In this document: positions 45,502 to 57,302 of the stretch, piece by piece
Numbering within the stretch: the stretch's first letter is position 1
How the letters are laid out: each line of letters begins with the position of its first letter
DNA from: Raffaelea ambrosiae
Lineage: Eukaryota > Ascomycota > Sordariomycetes > Ophiostomatales > Ophiostomataceae
NCBI GenBank assembly: GCA_002778195.1
Contig: PCDI01000005.1
Coordinates: 2,977,093-3,041,092, forward strand
Direction of reading: 5' to 3'
Length of the DNA stretch: 64,000 nt
Notes under the pieces: model-generated
Databases searched by the model: none
What the model was told of the DNA's origin: nothing
The model's input: only the letters and a program-made list of their open reading frames with translations
Position numbers and translations under genes: made by a program

Positions 45502-46632
45502 GGTGAAAGGCTGGATGAGAGAATCTCACAAGGGTGTGTTTGGTGCGAGGGGGACGGGACAACAGAACTGGCGGGGATGAGAACAAAGAATGCAGGCGAT
45601 GGTTTCAGCACGGCGAGCAGAATAGGATTGATACAAAGAGACAAAAGAGGTAGGATACGAGTAGAGGAGCGAGAGAACTTAATAGTCTGGGGGAGGGCGC
45701 GGCGGGGAATATAAAAAGTCAAGAACCCCAGAATTGAAGCATCAGGTGCCGAGGATCAACGTTGGAGCGAGAGTGGCTGATCGCCTTGGTTGGGGGCTGC
45801 AGGCTGCAGGCTGCAGGCTGCTGGATCTCACAGACACTCCGAGTCGCCTTATTACCAAGGCCTTCTGCTGAGATACGGGGCGGTCGGTCGTTGTTCTCTC
45901 CGTTCTCAGACGCGGGCGAAGCGGGTGGACCGACCCAAAATGCGGGGAAAGCATGGAGACACAGCCCCCAGCCGAGGCACTCAAACCCCAAAACGTTAGT
46001 GGCTCGGGTCCCCTCACCGTCCGCGGGACCAATACGCCTGGCTACTGTTTGCCGTGGCAGTCGGTCACATGACCTCCTTTTGTTTCGCTGCCCTCTAGTT
46101 GTGACGAGCACGACCTCGTCGTCCCAAACCACCACAATTTTTGTTTTCTCGGCACTGTCTTCCTGCTTGTCAGTCGTGGGGGGAGCCCTGCCAGCTTGCC
46201 TTTTTGGGGCAGATCCGGCTGAAGACTCGGCGTTTGGCATTCGTTATCGGCAAGAACGGCACCAGCATGGCAGGTCTCGACATGTCATATACTCGGCCCT
46301 GCACTTCATGGCGGCCGTCAATTCGTAATCGTATCTTACACAGCATCCCTTCTCCGTCTCTCTAGCTCCTGTCGGTACACCCATTTCACTGCTGGTCCCG
46401 CTCAATCGGCCATGCGTCCCAGAAATCCAGATCCCACACAGCTAATTCCTCCCCAAACTAAAAGTCACGCGGAACAGACAATGTCAGCCATCTCCCTTTC
46501 TTCTTTGGGACAACCTTTGGGGCAACCGCAAACTCCGGATCGTAGACTTACCGAAGGGTTCGTATCCGGCACCAGCGAGGGTCTGCTGTACCAGTCAGTT
46601 GTATGGGGCGACCCAACTGCAGCGGCACGGAT
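45502..46632. other. Intergenic region, thiolase promoter and zinc-cluster factor 3' flank
   Basis: No gene seen on either strand. Contains a GCTGCAG 7-bp tandem repeat at 45795-45822, about 300 bp upstream of the thiolase ATG. Confidence 0.55.
45795..45822 (+). repeat. 7-bp tandem repeat, GGCTGCA-type
   Basis: About four copies of GGCTGCA in the thiolase upstream region. A related, decayed CTGCAG-rich stretch occurs at 18425-18450 in the gene desert. Confidence 0.8.
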
Positions 46633-49631
46633 CTATACTCCTGTCAGAAAAACAACAGCCACGGTGGCTATAGGGGAAGGGGCCGTGCTTACTACTGCCG
46701 AGGAATGCCCTCTCAGCGTGTCAATACACGCATCCAAGACGCGCCCAACTTGAGCACGGATATGGCCATTGCGGTCGTCCGGTCCCGATGCTGGCTGCAC
46801 GGAGCCCAGCACAATCGCCAGAGCCACGACATCACGTAGATCGGTGCTCAGATCGCTGGCAAGGCGGGCCAGATTATCGATCGTCCGCTCGACTGTTCGG
46901 ATCATGTATGCTGACGACCAGATAAGGGACCGTGGCCTCTGTGCGCTGCTGGCTGCTGCACCACCAGACCCCCCAGACGCTCCCAGGCCTCCGAGGACTG
47001 GGGGAATGGGTCCTACAGCCGAGGAAGGAGATGCGCCGGCATAGTTCGCATTAGCGACGCTGGGCGAGACGGCGGAGGCACCAACCCCTAGTACGGAGGC
47101 ATCGCCCCTTTCCATGACGCTGCCCGTGCTGCTAGGCGACAACGCCCTGTTCTTGACAGTCTCTGCCTCAACAGCCTGCTTGATGTAGAAGCATACGCTG
47201 AATGCCGCCTGCACAATGTCGTGGCGCAGGATGACGTAGTACATGTGACTGATATCATCAAAGCCAGGAATTTCAGGGTCCAACTCCTCCATGTAGGTCA
47301 ACATGGCCATGGACGACTTGAGGTAGACGTCCGAAATAGCAGCTGGCGGTGGATAATCTGCCGACGCGCTGAGCGCGAATGGCCTGTATAACCCCAACAG
47401 TGGCCGGCGCACGTGCATGTCAAGCAATGCGCGCATGCGCCATTCCTTGTACTTTTTCTGGGTTCCAAGCGCGGCATTGCGCGGAAATAGGCAATTGATG
47501 TCGTCCAGTGCCTTTTCGAGTTCTCCACCGACTGCCAGGACTTCGCCGTAGTCGCGCAGCGAATCAATGTGGCACAGCAGATCGTTGGCGCGCATACGCA
47601 ATGGTAACGTCCCGGCCGCGTAGGCTTGCAGCTGTCCGTCTGTGCACTGCTCCATCGGCTTTTCGGCCGACAGCGCGGACATTTCCGGGTACAGATCGAT
47701 GTCGTCCAGATTTCGCGGCGGCAGGCACGTGAACTCGTTTGCCCGCAGCGTGTTGGGCAAGCTGCATGCCAGAGCAACGTGCAGGTCCATATCCAAGATG
47801 GTGAACCAGAGCTTGCGGCGGGACTCCGCCTGGAATGGGGAGATTTGGGAGGAAAACTCGGACGGATCTCTGTGCAGACCCATCGACATGGCCAGGCGAG
47901 AAATCAGACCCAGCTCAGTCCAGGTGTTGACGGACCTGGGCGCAATCATCCGATTTGCGTGCAACAGGAGCAGGTAGGTTTGCAGCGTGGTGATGTCCAC
48001 CATCTGCTTGCCGCGAAGGGTGTCCAGCCAGGAGCGTACCAACGCGCAGGCCGTCGGAATGTGCACCCCATCAGATCTGTCGTAGCAGAATCCCTTGGAC
48101 TCGGTCTCGAAGCGGGAGCCGATACTAATGACACAGAGCAACCGCGGCAAGAAGTCGTCGGCGCAGACAGGACCGCTGCCACTGCCGCCGCTGCGCATAC
48201 CATTTACTACGTCGAGTCCGCCGGCCATGTTGCTACTAGCGGCAACACAGTCCCAGTATGCTTCGTACTCTCGTCGGAAGGTCGGAATGTGAAGAACACG
48301 GTAGAGGCCTTCTGATGTGCCGACATAGGCATCAACAAGACGATCGCACACTTCTCGCCGGGGTAATATGTCGGCCATGCGTTTCTGTATGGGCATCATT
48401 GAATCGACGTAGACGGTGATCGGTTTTAGAGAATGCTGGTGTTCGTCCAGCAGTGCCGTGTAGATTCTTTCTAGCCGAGCGAACAAGTCACCTGCTCCAT
48501 CCCTCTTTGTCCTGTCGCCGATGAACTCTTTGGCTTCATCGAACTAGCCGACAGCAAAGAGACATGGCTTGTTAGTCCTCGGGTTCTTTTGTGCAGCTGA
48601 ATGTGAAAGGTGTGTGGATGCATCATGTATACACATGTTTGAATATCGACATGAATGCGCAGTCGCGCACACGCACACACATGTAGGTGCAAATTATACA
48701 GGGGTTACGAGAAGAAACACACCAAATTCAATAGCACGCGCGTGCTGTTTTGTCCGAAGAATCGTGTGCGCAGACCATTCTGGCCTTTGACGGTCAAGCA
48801 GCGCATAGTCTTCGACGACGCATCAATTACGCGCTGGTGAGGATGCTGAGGCTGCTGTCGAAGATGCAGCTGGGACAGGGTCGAAGACGAGGGGAACGGC
48901 GGCATGGACGAGAGCGCCGAAGCATCCTTGGCAAGAACAAGCTTTTCCAGACGCTCCATGCGTGAGGAGAATTCGTCGATCAAGGCGGAGGTGAACTGGC
49001 GCAGTTCATGGCCATTCAAGGTGAGCAGCGGCGACTGGAGATTGCTGCCGGGGTGCTGTGCAGGGGCAAGCGAAGCCGGAAAGGAGACGGGAGGCAGACC
49101 GTAAGAAGACGCAGGAGAGACGGAGCTGGGCAGAGCCGGAGACGGGGGGTTCAGTAGATGACTGAGAGACGACGAGTTGAACGGGGGATTCCGCGCACTG
49201 CCGGCCAGCCCGGGTTGCTGCTGCTGCTGGCCGGGCTGGCCAGGGATAGAGCGGCCGGAGTGGCGCTTTGGTGGACGCTCTCCGGTGGGACCAGCGCCGC
49301 CTGCATCGTCCTCGTCCTCGGAGCCTTCGGAGCCATCTGAGTCGGCAGCCGGGTTGTTGGGGTCGGGATTTCGGGCTCCGCTGCTAGGAGGGGTATTCCC
49401 ACCGCTGCCGTACTTGCAGATGCGGTAGGACCTCTGGCACTGAGAGCAGGGGCAGCGGCGGTCACACCGCAGCTTGCGACGACGGCATTCCGTGCACGAC
49501 TTGACGGGTCTTGGGCGTTTCACGGGCTTGGGATGCCAGTTGGCAACGTCAAAGACAAGATTTCTGGAGATCGCCGGCGTCAGGGATACGCCCAGAGGGG
49601 GCTCTCGGTCCGGACCCGTTGTCTCTTCCAT
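46633..49631 (-). CDS. Zn(II)2Cys6 fungal transcription factor
   Basis: Two exons, 49631-48723 and 48543-46633, 939 residues; the 179-bp intron has a GTGTGT donor and rejoins as RVLLNL|FDEAKEFIGDR. The zinc cluster is near the N-terminus: Cys46, 49, 56, 62, 65 and 72 (C-x2-C-x6-C-x5-C-x2-C-x6-C), preceded by basic KRPRPVK. An acidic/Pro-rich linker with a Gln run follows. The fungal-specific transcription factor domain lies in the second exon: GTSEGLYRVLHIPTFRREYE, ACALVRSWLDTL, SRLAMSMGLHRDPSEFS, ESRRKLWFTILDMDLH. The target genes cannot be read from sequence. The stop follows VVFLTGV; a further small 3' exon cannot be excluded. The gene-free region upstream is about 5 kb, fitting elaborate regulation. 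Confidence 0.88.
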
Positions 49632-50062
49632 AGCGAGCTAACGGGGACGATGCGGCGAGGCATTCGAGAGGGGGGGGGGTAGGAAGTCCGGTGAAGGCGA
49701 ACTGCGAGAAGAGAGCCGATGATGCTGGTGGCGTGTGGTGTATAACTAGATGCGGCGGATCGTCTGCGTTCGTCTTACCGTCCTTTTTTGCGCTTCTGGG
49801 GCGGTAGTTATCCGAAATGGAGAAAAGTCAAGTCTGTTTGCTGGACGGGACTGGACAGGGGTGGCGATTATTCTGGCGTCAGCACATGCAACTGCCTAGG
49901 AGAGGCGTTGTGCAGTGAGCCACAGCCACGACGGAGGTGCCGCGAGGAGGAAGGAGCTCGAGCTCTGTGCTTATGCGTGTGCATGCAGGAGCGTGCTTTG
50001 GCGTGCAAGTTTGGAGGTTGCGGCTGGGACGAGGGGGCGGCCAGGGCATAAACTCGACACAA

Positions 50063-50070
<8 letters not shown>

Positions 50071-50110
<40 letters not shown>
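50071..50110 (+). repeat. (AC)20 microsatellite
   Basis: Forty nt of AC repeat, preceded by imperfect CACACACC, about 440 bp upstream of the zinc-cluster factor ATG. Confidence 0.95.
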
Positions 50111-50111
<1 letters not shown>

Positions 50112-50527
50112 GTCGTCCCCCTTTGCAGTTAATTTCCGCGCTGTCGGCAGCTAGCAGCGCCGCGTGTTTTCGCTTATCTAGCTGTACCGTATGCCATGCG
50201 CAGGGCGCATCTGGGGTCGTCCGGAGGCAAAGAAAGGACGCTGTCAGTCTGGCGGGCAGGCTAATCCCGGACTAGATGTCGTCGACTCGTGGCAGGCTGG
50301 CAAGAGGGAGGATGGGGGGGAGGCAAGCCCTGCAGAGCTGTAGCTGATCGGCAGAGTCGGGTGCGTGCGAAGGGGGAAGGGGGGAGGGCGAGAGAGGCCC
50401 GGGGCAGGGGAGGAGAGTTGAGGGGAGGAAAGGTGTGGCGAAATAGAAATAGCTGTCAGCTCGGCTCCGACTACAAGTAGAATCGCTGGCCTATGGTGGT
50501 GCGGCCAAGCAAGCCAGTGGCCCTAGG

Positions 50528-50589
50528 AGCAGCCCAGGAAGGAGAGCAGCCCAGGAAGGAGAGCAGCCCAGGAAGGAGAGCAGCCCAGG
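50528..50589 (+). repeat. 17-bp tandem repeat, 3.6 copies
   Basis: Three exact copies of AGCAGCCCAGGAAGGAG and a partial fourth. Intergenic, upstream of the zinc-cluster factor. Confidence 0.9.
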
Positions 50590-51606
50590 GACCCAGTCAA
50601 TGACGAAATAGACCAAGCAGGCGGCGCCGAGAGAGCAAGCAAAGCCGCGGAAGACGAAGGGCGCGCGAGTGCGAGCAAGCAAGAGCGGGCTGGGAGCGCG
50701 CAGGCCAGAGGCCGAGAGCCGTTGGCCAGGAGCAGCTGGGAGCTGTTGGGACCTGCTGGTGCTGATACGTCGCCTGTTGGCTGGGTTGGAGAGGCGGCAG
50801 GCAGCTATGGCAGCTGGGGCAGCAGCTATTGGTAAGCCGGAGCGGGCGAATGGTCCCGGAGGGAGCGAGGCGGGCGAGTGGTGAGCGTGGCGGCGGGCGA
50901 GGCGAGGAGACGGCGGCACGTCACAGACACGAATCTGGCGGAGCAGCCGGGACGAAGGGGAAGATGGGACGCGAGGCGGGCGAGAAGGAGGGAGAAAAGA
51001 AGAACGGAGAAGAGGGGGAGAATGCCCAGCGGAAGGAGCAGGCACAGAAGAAGACAAAAAGGAAAAGAAAAGAGTTCTGCCAGACGAGGGCTGGCGCAGA
51101 GCTGAAAGAAGGAGGGCAGGTCGCTCTTTCCTTCTCGGGAGAAGGGCTCAGCCAATCAAGGCGCTCCGGAAGCAAAAAGGGCAGTGCGCGATGTGTATTA
51201 TTGCTTGGGCTGCGGACGGCAGGCACGATCGGCGGACGCAGGGTGCATCTGCCATGTATTACGAGCCAACGCGCAATCTCACTATGCTCGGAATCCTGGC
51301 GTCCTCGCAGCGGTGCTTGGCATGCACGGTCTGCTATTGTCTTGCCATGTATCTGACCATGGCCAGAGCGAGTCCGAGCATCTGTCTGGCGGAGGACACC
51401 AGCACAAGTCCGGTTGATCGCTCGCTAAAAGCCAAGCGACAGACAGGACCAGAGAGCTGGGGCAAGCTCCTGTTCGGGGCTAGCGGGTGCGGTGGCCACG
51501 GGCAAGGGTCCACTGTTCCCAGTTTTGGGGAGGCAACTGCGTGGTGTTGGTGTTTGGGTGCTATGGGTGTTTGGGGGTGTTTGGCTGCTTGGGTGTACTG
51601 GGAGTA

Positions 51607-51630
51607 CGAGTACGGCGTACACCGTACTCG
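51607..51630. repeat. 9-bp inverted repeat with 6-nt spacer
   Basis: CGAGTACGG and CCGTACTCG flank CGTACA. It could form a short hairpin or bind a dimeric factor; no gene is adjacent. Confidence 0.5.
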
Positions 51631-54600
51631 CAGTTCGGGTGGACTAAAAACTGGACAGCAGAAAATAGTGATGATTAGTGTAGATAGCCAGCCGGCACAG
51701 GGTATCGTACTATGTGACTGACTACTATGTACGTAGCGCATCGCTCCTTCCCAAAAAATACTCCCAGGGGTGGGGTCTGCCCCTACGAGTACAACTGAAG
51801 GCCCCGCGGAACAGACAGACGGGCTTTGCCCAACACTCGGCCGGCCGGTTAGTTTGGCCCCCAAATTGCGCTGAGAAGGGGCAATAATCCGTCAGTGTGG
51901 AAGCGAAACGGAGATTGCCACAGGTCACCTGTTCCAGAGATACATAGTACAGAAGAGATACGAGACAAGACGGCAACCACGGTTTGCAGCCCCCCTCTTT
52001 CCCTCCTGGTCGCCTGGTGCATATTATTGCTGCCCACGCTGGCCACTCACCCGAGGGCATTCAGCGGACAACCTGCCGAAATAAGGCAAAACCGACTGCT
52101 AAAAGCGCCAAAGTCCGAGCACGCTAGTAGGGGAACACGAGGAGAGGGTCCTGCCAGTTCCTGGCTCGCAGTGGTCATTCGCTCCTGCTCCTGCTCGTAC
52201 ATAGTACTATGTACCTCCGGTGCTTGGTGCCACTTTCCCTGCCCGAGCCGCGGCTTCCATGTGTCCAGCCACGCTGGCCCTCTGAGGGGGCAGTCCTGTG
52301 CTGGTCTCGCTATTTTGCTTTCTTCTTTTATTTCTTCTTTTCCTTTACTCCTCTTCCTTCGTCCCACCTTGTCCCGGTAGTTTGCAGCCCCCCTGCGCCC
52401 ATCGCGCCCCTCGGCCCCCTGCCATTCCCTCCCCTGCCTCCACACCCTCCTCCACTGTCTGGTGTCTGCCGGGTGTGTCTTGCAGCTACTGCTGCTGACT
52501 GGATACCGTGGAGCTCCACGGTAGGGTACATGCTGAGTTAAAATACGCGTACCTTGTAACTGCATAGTAACAGGATAAGATACATCCACCAAGGCGTCGA
52601 TACGAACACGAGCACGGCGCCATGTCTCAGGCCTGCGACGTCGATAATGCTTTGTCTCCGTTCTCAACGGCGCTCTGTCATATATATAGTAAGTAAGTAC
52701 CGTGTGTGCATCTGGGTGGAATAATGTCGGCACTTCTAGATGCCCGTCTGCGTGCCAAGAGCCCCACGACCTGCCCGAGAAAACGTGCTGGCCGTTTTCT
52801 GTCGCCGCTGTTGTCTCTTAGCAGCTCTTTCGTGCCTGTGCATGTGTATTTTTTAACGTTCTTCTTTCTCCATTTCACGGCGCCGCCTGGTTGCCCCTTC
52901 CTTCTGTTGCCCATGGTGCTGCCCCCCTTACACCGTCTCTTACGTGCCCATCACGTGGGCCACCACTGGATTCACCTAGGCCACCCTTGTCCTCGGCCGT
53001 GCATCATCTCCACACCCGTGGCGCCTCGTTTTTTTTTTTCTATTTAGCCTCCGATCTTGCACTACACGTACTACTATGCCTGTACGGTGCAGCATTCTCG
53101 CAAGACAATACCTGCACAATCAAGCTATTTCTCCGCGAATTGGTGCTCCATCCAGAAATGCCGAGAAAGGCAGACCTCCTCCAAGGTTAGCTTTCGGCGG
53201 AGGAGGGGGCAGGACATGCAGATGTGGAGTAAGATGAGTATCATCTTGCTATGAATATGTGAGATAACACACGGTTTGGTGTTCACGGCGTACACGCTTG
53301 TCCACTTGACGTTATAGCATGTTATCCTGCTGCCGTCTTTTCCTAGGGGCTGATCGAATGACGCCCTCCCGGCGCCCCCCCCCCTCTTCCTCTCGATACT
53401 TGCACGAGGAACTTGCATCACTCTCTTAATTAGTCGGTGGTCGAATTCGGCAACTGTGGCCGAGATTGCTTGACAAGTGCGGCCAAGACGGCCAGAACGG
53501 CCAAAACGGTGAACCATTACCGCAGCCGTCTTAAGATATCTGTGCAGACCTCCATGTCTGCGTCACGACGTGACAATGTCTCCAACCTCCGAACCAAGGT
53601 TCGATTACCCTGATATCATGAGCAAAGGCTGCCCCAGGCTTATGGTGTATTCTACCCCGTATTTCTTGCTAATTGGTGCGTACATAACGTGGTGTGTATA
53701 TAACGGGCCTGTATCTTGCTGGAAGTAAGAAAAAAAGAACGTGAGATACCTCATGTGCAATATAATTCGGCCTGCTGGAAAGGGCTCTCACTTATCAAGG
53801 GCAGCCCAGAGGACCAACTAATGGCGATAGCCCGCGCATTGCTCGCTTTCTCCTTCTTTGACGGAGTAGAGCAACAAGCAGCCGGTACTTTCACTCTCCT
53901 ATTCGCGTCTTGCGTGACTGGGCTGTCCCGAGTGTGGAGTGAGAACAAGGCACTTGACTTTTGGCCACCCTGCCTGAACCTGACAAAGTGGGAACATTCT
54001 CGCCATTTGTGGCGTCACTCATCGGGACCAGGCGAGCGGGGGGTGGAGCAGCTTTGCCTTGCAAGTGCTAGTTTGCACACCTCACTATGCCCAAGTATCG
54101 AGAGAAGGGGATTTCGGCTTTGAAGTTCCGCTCCTGGTCAAGAGCGGGCGAGGATGTGTGTGGTTTGTACCCTGTACGATCTTCCAAGAGCACACCGTAC
54201 ATCGTAGTGGTAAACGCTGCCAAGAACACGATATGGATTTGAATCATAGTATTTCGATGCTAAGCAAGAGCAACAACCCCCCTGGTCTCGTCTGTAGACC
54301 AATCTTGCTCCGCCCAACTCAGGAATAGATCAGATGCCAAGAACTAAGAGCAGGGAAATGATCGATCGTGGAGTGCTTTGCATGGTATCCGCCAGGCCTA
54401 TCCACACTGCTCAGCCCACAGGAGAAGCGGGAGCAACTAGGCTTTTCGGAAACGTATCCTCTCGAGATATCTCCGTCTAATTCAGGGAAGCAGCATGCAT
54501 GATCTCACAAAACTTTAATCAAGCTCCCTAAAGCGGTTCACAAAAACAAACCACATCTAAAGATCCACCGGTGTTTCGCCAGGACACTGCCATTACCAGA

Positions 54601-54645
54601 CTCCCCCGCGCTACGGAGCTGGTAGACACCGCACACCCGATCGCC

Positions 54646-55974
54646 TCACCCGCTTGCCCTCACCTTCAAACTAGCTGTCACCATGGTTGTATGCACGGGC
54701 TGGGCTACATGTGGAGCCATCCGACTGGTGCCAACACCATGAACAGCAGAGGAAGCGGTGGGGCTTGAAGCCACAGAAGCCGCCGGTGCAGCAGTAGCTG
54801 TTGCAGCACCACCAGCTCCAGCCTCGGCAACGTAACTTGCTACACCGGAAGACGTAGCCTTGATAGGACCGGGCTTGGTCTGGGAGGCTGTCAGGGCGCC
54901 CGTGTACAGTGGTGGCTGTTGGTTTTTTTTTTTATGTCAGTTTACACTCGTATGCGCAGGCAACAATTGAAAAATAAAAATAAAAACCAGAACAATAAAG
55001 GCAGAAAACAGAAACGGTCCATGCAGACATACCCCAGGAATCACATATGTGGTATACTTTCGAAACAGGTCAAACAGCACACCTGGATCTTGTGCTTTGT
55101 ACATCTGCGTCGCGGGAATACCTTCCGGATTATTCGTGCCGTTGCCGGAAATGACCAAGTTGAAGCAGAATGGATAGTTTTGTGCGCCGTTGGCATTGCC
55201 GGCCGCATGCAGCGCGATCATCTCATGCCGCAAGACATAGTTACCCGGGGCGATGTCGGACGGCAAGCGGACGGACCAACTCAGATTATTTGCCAGCAGA
55301 GTGTCGGCCGCCCACAAGCCGGTGTTGGCATCGAGCAGACCGGCCTCGTCGATCTTGAAAAACTTGAGCTTCGTCTTGTCGGCCTTCTCGCAGGGTCCGT
55401 TGCAATTTGCCAGGTAGTCAATGACGGGACCCTTATGGGAAGCCGGCCACTTGTTCCACTGCAGCTCCAGCACATCCCCAGCATGGACAGGGGCCGCTAT
55501 GCCGCCGGGCGTAGCACCCAAATGGCAGATAATGTCCGGCGATGTGTAGCCACTGGGACTAATGAAAGTATTACTGGACAGGAGAACAAGCAGCATTAGC
55601 ATTTGCAACTGTCTCAGGTCTGATTGCATCGTGACATCAAGCATCAAAAAAACCGGGGGCCAATCTTGACAAAACTCACGTCAGATCGTCAGGGATGCTC
55701 CAGCCAATGACAACAGGTGGCGGCCTCTGATATTGGTAACTCGGATCGTAGCCATGGTAGCTGTAGAAGAGTCAGCTTACGATGCACTTGTGCCTCACCA
55801 TCAAAGCCTCCCTTAGCAACCAACAAAAACAGAGGTATACAGCAGCAAACAAAGAGGACACACGTACAAGATGCCGCCTGGCCAGTGGACCATAGCAGTG
55901 GCAATGCCATGGGCAACTGTTCGAGCTGCGAGATGCCCGATAACTAAAGTAGTAATCCACGTGTAAGAGCTCAT
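54646..55974 (-). CDS. AA9 lytic polysaccharide monooxygenase (secreted copper enzyme)
   Basis: Four exons, 55974-55868, 55760-55680, 55573-55033 and 54915-54646, 332 residues. A signal peptide of 21 residues (MSSYTWITTLVIGHLAARTVA) leaves His22 as the mature N-terminus (HGIATAMVHW), as required for the copper histidine brace. The second brace ligand is His185 in MIALHAAG; Gln194 and Tyr196 (GAQNYPFC) complete the site. Cys79 and Cys199 form the conserved disulfide pair. Surface loops include YHGYDPSYQYQRPPPVVIGW and SPSGYTSPDIICH. No cellulose-binding module; the last 90 residues are an Ala/Ser/Thr-rich tail. The enzyme oxidatively cleaves cellulose or related glucans outside the cell. The C-terminal exon could end differently if a GTGAGG donor just before the stop is used. 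Confidence 0.87.
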
Positions 55975-56873
55975 TGTGTAAGTCATGACCATTGCTTCGA
56001 TGGTCTTCCCCTGCTACAGAGAACAAAGACGGACAAAAAAAATGAAAGCCAGTTTTCGTCTTTTGCCGGCGGGCTATCACCCATTTTGTCTTATTCATTC
56101 CACAACTCGACAGGGTGCGCGGGGAGTCTTGTGACCATTCTCGTACGGGAAGATTTGCCGCCAGTGCCGTTGGCATCATCTGCAGCGGCAAGGAATAGAA
56201 AGCAAGAGGAACAGGGAAGCGCCAATCACAAGGGGCGGCTTCGACATGTTCACCTAAACTGGGACTTGAATATCCTGCTGCTTGTCTCGGTGGGGATGCA
56301 GTTCATATGTTCATATGAGGCAACACGGAAGGAGAGCCAAATCGAGCCGGTACATATATTAAAACCCAATCTCCACGAAGACTCAGTCGGGCAACAATCC
56401 GACATGCGGTAGACTGACGTCCACCCCGATATAGGTCTGGTGAGTGGTAATAATAGAGTTCGGTTCCTGTTGCCGAGCCACTTGACTGCTGCGGTCCTTG
56501 GATTCCGCCAAATCTTGCCTTTGCCGTCTTGGGTTGGGCAGTGCTGAAAGCCAGCTCCTTGCGTGAGATGCCAGCCCCAACTGGGCTGCTCTCTGCCTAT
56601 GCCCAAGTGACGGCCACAGATAGTCACACGAGAGCACAGGTCCCATGCACAATCCACGAAGGTGCGTAGGGAGCAGAAGAAAAAAAGTCCAGTCCAAAAA
56701 AAGTCTAACATAGAATCGCATTTTGCGGTAACCACTGCATATGCACTTGGTTCTCTCTAGAAAAAAGGAAATATTCAATTCAACGCTTTAGGGTCCCCTT
56801 GTTCTCGTGTATCGTAGCGCTGCCGGGCGCATTGTTGTTTCTGGTGTTCTCGTTCGTGGGATTCGCTTGCTCT
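55975..56873. other. Intergenic region, AA9 promoter and ATX1 3' flank
   Basis: About 900 bp separating two genes on the same strand. No gene, no clear core promoter motif recognised. Confidence 0.55.
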
Positions 56874-57302
56874 CTAAGCCGACGCCTTCACCTCGATGCT
56901 CTGCGGCACGCCATCCGCCTCGCCCGAGTTGATCTTCTTGCCGGTCTTGGAGATAGCAAGCAAGACGTCGTCGTAGGACAGGCCGGGGTTGGCGATCACG
57001 GTGGCCTCCTGCTTCTCGAGGGAGACCTCGTGGCTCTTGACACCTGGATGAAAGCGGGGTTGTTAGCAAGGCTGCGCGCAAGCGGAAGAAGGGAGTGGAG
57101 GCAAGGAGCATAAAGTGATAGGCAAGAGGAGCGAAGAAAGAGCACCCGGGCCACAAGGAGCCTCTCCTTCTCGCTATATCTCCCTGTCTTCTGTGTTGCC
57201 CGACCGGAACGCACCTTCGAGTTTCTGCAGCTTGCGGTCGACGGCGCCAGAGCAGCCGCTGCACGACATGGTGACGTTGAACTTGTAGGTGTGGTCGGCC
57301 AT
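56874..57302 (-). CDS. ATX1: Cytosolic copper chaperone
   Basis: Two exons, 57302-57215 and 57043-56874, 85 residues; the 171-bp intron splits a Gly codon (KLE|GVKSHEV). The single heavy-metal-associated domain carries the copper site MSCSGC at residues 12-17 and the KTGKK motif near the C-terminus, matching the Atx1 family (yeast 73 residues). Atx1 binds Cu(I) and hands it to the Ccc2-type P-type ATPase of the trans-Golgi, which loads secreted copper enzymes. It lies directly upstream of, and in the same orientation as, the secreted copper enzyme AA9. A TATA box is about 170 bp upstream. Confidence 0.94.

Larger units (their letters stand above)
49632..54645. other. 5.0 kb gene-free region upstream of the zinc-cluster factor
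   Basis: No frame has protein-like composition or family resemblance. Contents: (AC)20 at 50071-50110, a 17-bp tandem repeat at 50528-50589, a 9-bp inverted repeat at 51607-51630, and CACGTG near 52945. I looked for a tRNA near 53590-53600, where a GGTTCGATT string occurs, and found no cloverleaf. Confidence 0.5.

Noticed and set aside
44239..45714. 491-codon + strand frame opposite the thiolase gene
   Set aside because: Shadow of a GC-rich codon pattern; Ala/Val/Gly-rich repeats, no family resemblance, and the thiolase on the other strand is unambiguous.
45719..46328. Frames of 173 and 188 codons on both strands upstream of the thiolase
   Set aside because: Mutually overlapping, no family match, contain the GCTGCAG repeat; interpreted as promoter DNA.
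21428..49631. Lipid-related gene cluster (DGK1, stomatin, Cap20, thiolase)
   Set aside because: These genes are spread over 24 kb among unrelated genes, in no operon-like order; chance proximity is the simpler reading.
53590..53605. GGTTCGATT string resembling a tRNA B-box
   Set aside because: No A-box or acceptor stem pairing at a suitable distance could be drawn.
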